From Planctomycetota bacterium (GTDB lineage: Bacteria > Planctomycetota > Planctomycetia > Pirellulales > UBA7805), in contig JAUWIQ010000136.1 of the NCBI GenBank assembly GCA_030605285.1, forward strand, positions 1 to 6,024: 6,024 bases of DNA, read 5' to 3'. The notes under the pieces are model-generated. The model was not told the DNA's origin. It worked only from the letters and a program-made list of their open reading frames with translations, and did not search any database. The position numbers were made by a program, and so were the translations under genes. This document shows, piece by piece, positions 5,544 through 6,024 of this stretch. Within the stretch, counting starts at the first letter, position 1. Each line of letters opens with the position of its first letter.

Positions 5544-6024
5544 ACTCCGAGCTCCAGGGTGCCGCGCATCTGCATCGGTTGCAGGAAGATCCAGAGGCCA
5601 ACTGCAAACAGCGTTACCAGCAGCACTGCCCAGGGTGCCCAGGCGAGCAGCGCGGTGCGGCGCGAGCTGCCGTCCGAGCGTGCGACCCGGTAGGCAATCA
5701 GCAGTGCGAGGCAGAGTCCCACGTCAAGGCAGACGATTTCTACTGGCAGGATCCAACTGGCCGCTTCGCCACAGCAGGCGCAGGCGACCGCCGCCGGGCT
5801 CAACGTGGCCAGATGCCAGTCGGCAAGGAAACGGTTGCCGGCGGCCACGATGGTTCCGGCACTGGTGAAAAGGTGGAATGCGTAGTGCGCTGCCCACATT
5901 GCGACCGCCAGGGGCACGAGCGCAATCGTGTACTGGACAGCAATTTTGCGCAGCTCGGTCCTGGTCTGGCTCAGCAGGCGGCTCAGCGCAGCAACTGCGA
6001 GCATCAGCACCACGGGGATTACCA
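5540..6024 (-). CDS. Integral membrane protein, C-terminal part (5' end beyond window)
   Basis: The frame is open to the right edge, giving 160 visible residues. The first visible residues, VIPVVLMLAVAAL, are already a membrane segment, so the GTG at 6013 is unlikely to be the real start and the gene is cut by the window. Four hydrophobic segments are visible, at about 1-17 (partial), 29-54, 90-113 and 123-147. The second contains MWAAHYAFHLFT, with His46 and His50 one helical turn apart, a candidate heme or metal ligand pair. The loop before the third carries a cysteine cluster, CACC (81-84). The protein ends PMQMRGTLELGV. The pattern is reminiscent of the C-terminal halves of membrane-bound ferredoxin-like proteins (NapH/FixG type), but no Fe-S motif is in view and that link is a guess. 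It overlaps the next gene by 4 bp, so the two proteins are probably made together. Confidence 0.8.
   Translation of the reverse strand, partial: VIPVVLMLAVAALSRLLSQTRTELRKIAVQYTIALVPLAVAMWAAHYAFHLFTSAGTIVAAGNRFLADWHLATLSPAAVACACCGEAASWILPVEIVCLDVGLCLALLIAYRVARSDGSSRRTALLAWAPWAVLLVTLFAVGLWIFLQPMQMRGTLELGV

Overview
The window most likely comes from a planctomycete, probably of the Pirellulaceae type. The main evidence is a gene pair that is multiplied many times in planctomycete genomes: an exported cytochrome-c-like protein of the PSCyt1-DUF1549-DUF1553 family, followed on the same strand by a Tat-exported DUF1501 (sulfatase-like) protein. The sequence is moderately GC-rich. Assignment below phylum level is inference.

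Layout, left to right. Positions 1-975 (minus) hold the N-terminal 325 codons of the DUF1501 protein, which runs off the left edge. Positions 1032-3443 (minus) hold the complete 803-residue PSCyt1/DUF1549/DUF1553 protein. The two are 56 bp apart with no terminator between them, so they are probably one transcript. It would start from an extended -10 promoter near 3532-3540 inside a 263-bp intergenic stretch that also holds hairpins and an 11-base C/G homopolymer. Positions 3707-4336 (minus) encode a 209-residue membrane-anchored protein of uncertain family, possibly with a START/SRPBCC-like fold. A 324-bp divergent intergenic region follows. Positions 4661-4990 (plus) encode a small lipoprotein with an SH3b-like domain, the only plus-strand gene. 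Its stop codon and that of the convergent gene at 5001-5543 (minus) lie in the two arms of one terminator hairpin. The gene at 5001-5543 encodes an exported protein with a C-terminal membrane anchor. It overlaps by 4 bp (ATGA) an integral membrane protein gene that enters from the right edge (5540-6024, minus).

How the parts work together. The left pair is an envelope/periplasm module: one protein uses Sec export and carries CxxCH motifs, the other uses Tat export and belongs to the alkaline-phosphatase/sulfatase-like superfamily. Their biochemical role is not established, although such pairs are often found near degradation gene clusters. The right pair is translationally coupled. It looks like the end of a membrane redox or metal-related operon whose defining upstream part lies outside the window. 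The middle genes have no visible link to either module.

No RNA gene, CRISPR array, insertion sequence, integrase or phage gene was seen. The most unusual non-coding signal is an inverted repeat with arms GTCGG...CCGAC, found three times in the two intergenic regions with 2, 6 and 10 bases between the arms.
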